Part shown: piece by piece, positions 5,705 to 5,777 of the stretch
How positions within the stretch are numbered: the first letter of the stretch is position 1
Layout of the letters: the number at the start of each line of letters is the position of its first letter
Assembly (NCBI GenBank): GCA_003452965.1
Contig: DMMW01000003.1
Span: forward strand, 37,395 to 43,171
Length of the DNA: 5,777 bases
Reading direction: 5' to 3'
Source: Elusimicrobiota bacterium
Lineage (GTDB): Bacteria > Elusimicrobiota > UBA8919
Made by a program: the position numbers and the translations under genes
Notes under the pieces: model-generated
The model's database searches: none
What the model saw: the letters and a program-made list of their open reading frames with translations, nothing else
What the model was told of the DNA's origin: nothing

Positions 5705-5777
5705 TGTCAAGCCAAAGTAGAAATGTCTGGTTTTTAACAAAGTAGAAGCGTCTTGGCATTTGTTTTATTCACCCCTT
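5705..5777. mobile_element. Possible end of an IS21-like insertion element, cut by the window edge
   Basis: After TGTCAAGCC (5705-5713), the motif CAAAGTAGAA..GTCT occurs twice in direct orientation, at 5713-5728 and 5738-5753, a 25-bp period with two internal mismatches. Paired or multiple direct repeats just inside a TG-starting terminus are typical of transposase-binding ends in IS21-type elements. No transposase is in the window, so the element would continue to the right or be a remnant. The repeats are seen directly; the element assignment is inference. Confidence 0.4.

Overview
The window is a compact, AT-rich bacterial segment in which every convincing gene lies on the minus strand, so it is best read from the right end to the left. 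The combination of paired type IV pilus retraction ATPases, a CpXC zinc protein, an exported cyclophilin and a short class II CCA/poly(A)-polymerase-type enzyme suggests a Gram-negative-type bacterium. Elusimicrobiota, Omnitrophota and similar uncultured lineages are plausible, but this is inferred from gene content and composition, and no taxonomic marker is present.

Right end (about 5654-5777): two 25-bp-spaced copies of a CAAAGTAGAA..GTCT motif follow a TGTCAAGCC sequence, resembling the multi-repeat end of an IS21-like insertion element that would run off the right edge. Next to it is a good sigma70-type promoter whose -10 box sits so close to the first ATG that the transcript is probably leaderless.

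First block (5653-4653): a CpXC-domain zinc protein overlaps by 4 bp (ATGA) a cyclophilin-type peptidyl-prolyl isomerase with a signal peptide. A 118-bp spacer follows, holding a bulged hairpin just upstream of the next ribosome binding site.

Second block (4534-172): five tightly packed genes. They encode a PilT ATPase, a second PilT/PilU-type ATPase (7-bp gap), a protein joining a cyclic-nucleotide-binding domain to a GAF-like domain (29-bp overlap), a small membrane protein of the Sm_multidrug_ex/COG2426 type (3-bp gap), and a tRNA nucleotidyltransferase/poly(A) polymerase head-and-neck protein (31-bp overlap). The spacing implies one operon. The CNB-GAF protein beside the two PilT motors is a reasonable candidate for a nucleotide-responsive regulator of pilus retraction. 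The last two genes look like passengers in the same transcript.

Left end (1-171): no gene is evident, but a strong promoter (TTGACT, 16 bp, TATAAT) points leftward out of the window.

Most unusual signals: heptanucleotide-period repeats lie inside two coding regions, the nucleotidyltransferase between its RRD motif and its IDP strand, and the n-region of the cyclophilin signal peptide. The nucleotidyltransferase also ends abruptly after the neck. No wholly new system is visible. The best leads are the heptamers, the CNB-GAF/PilT coupling and the leaderless start.
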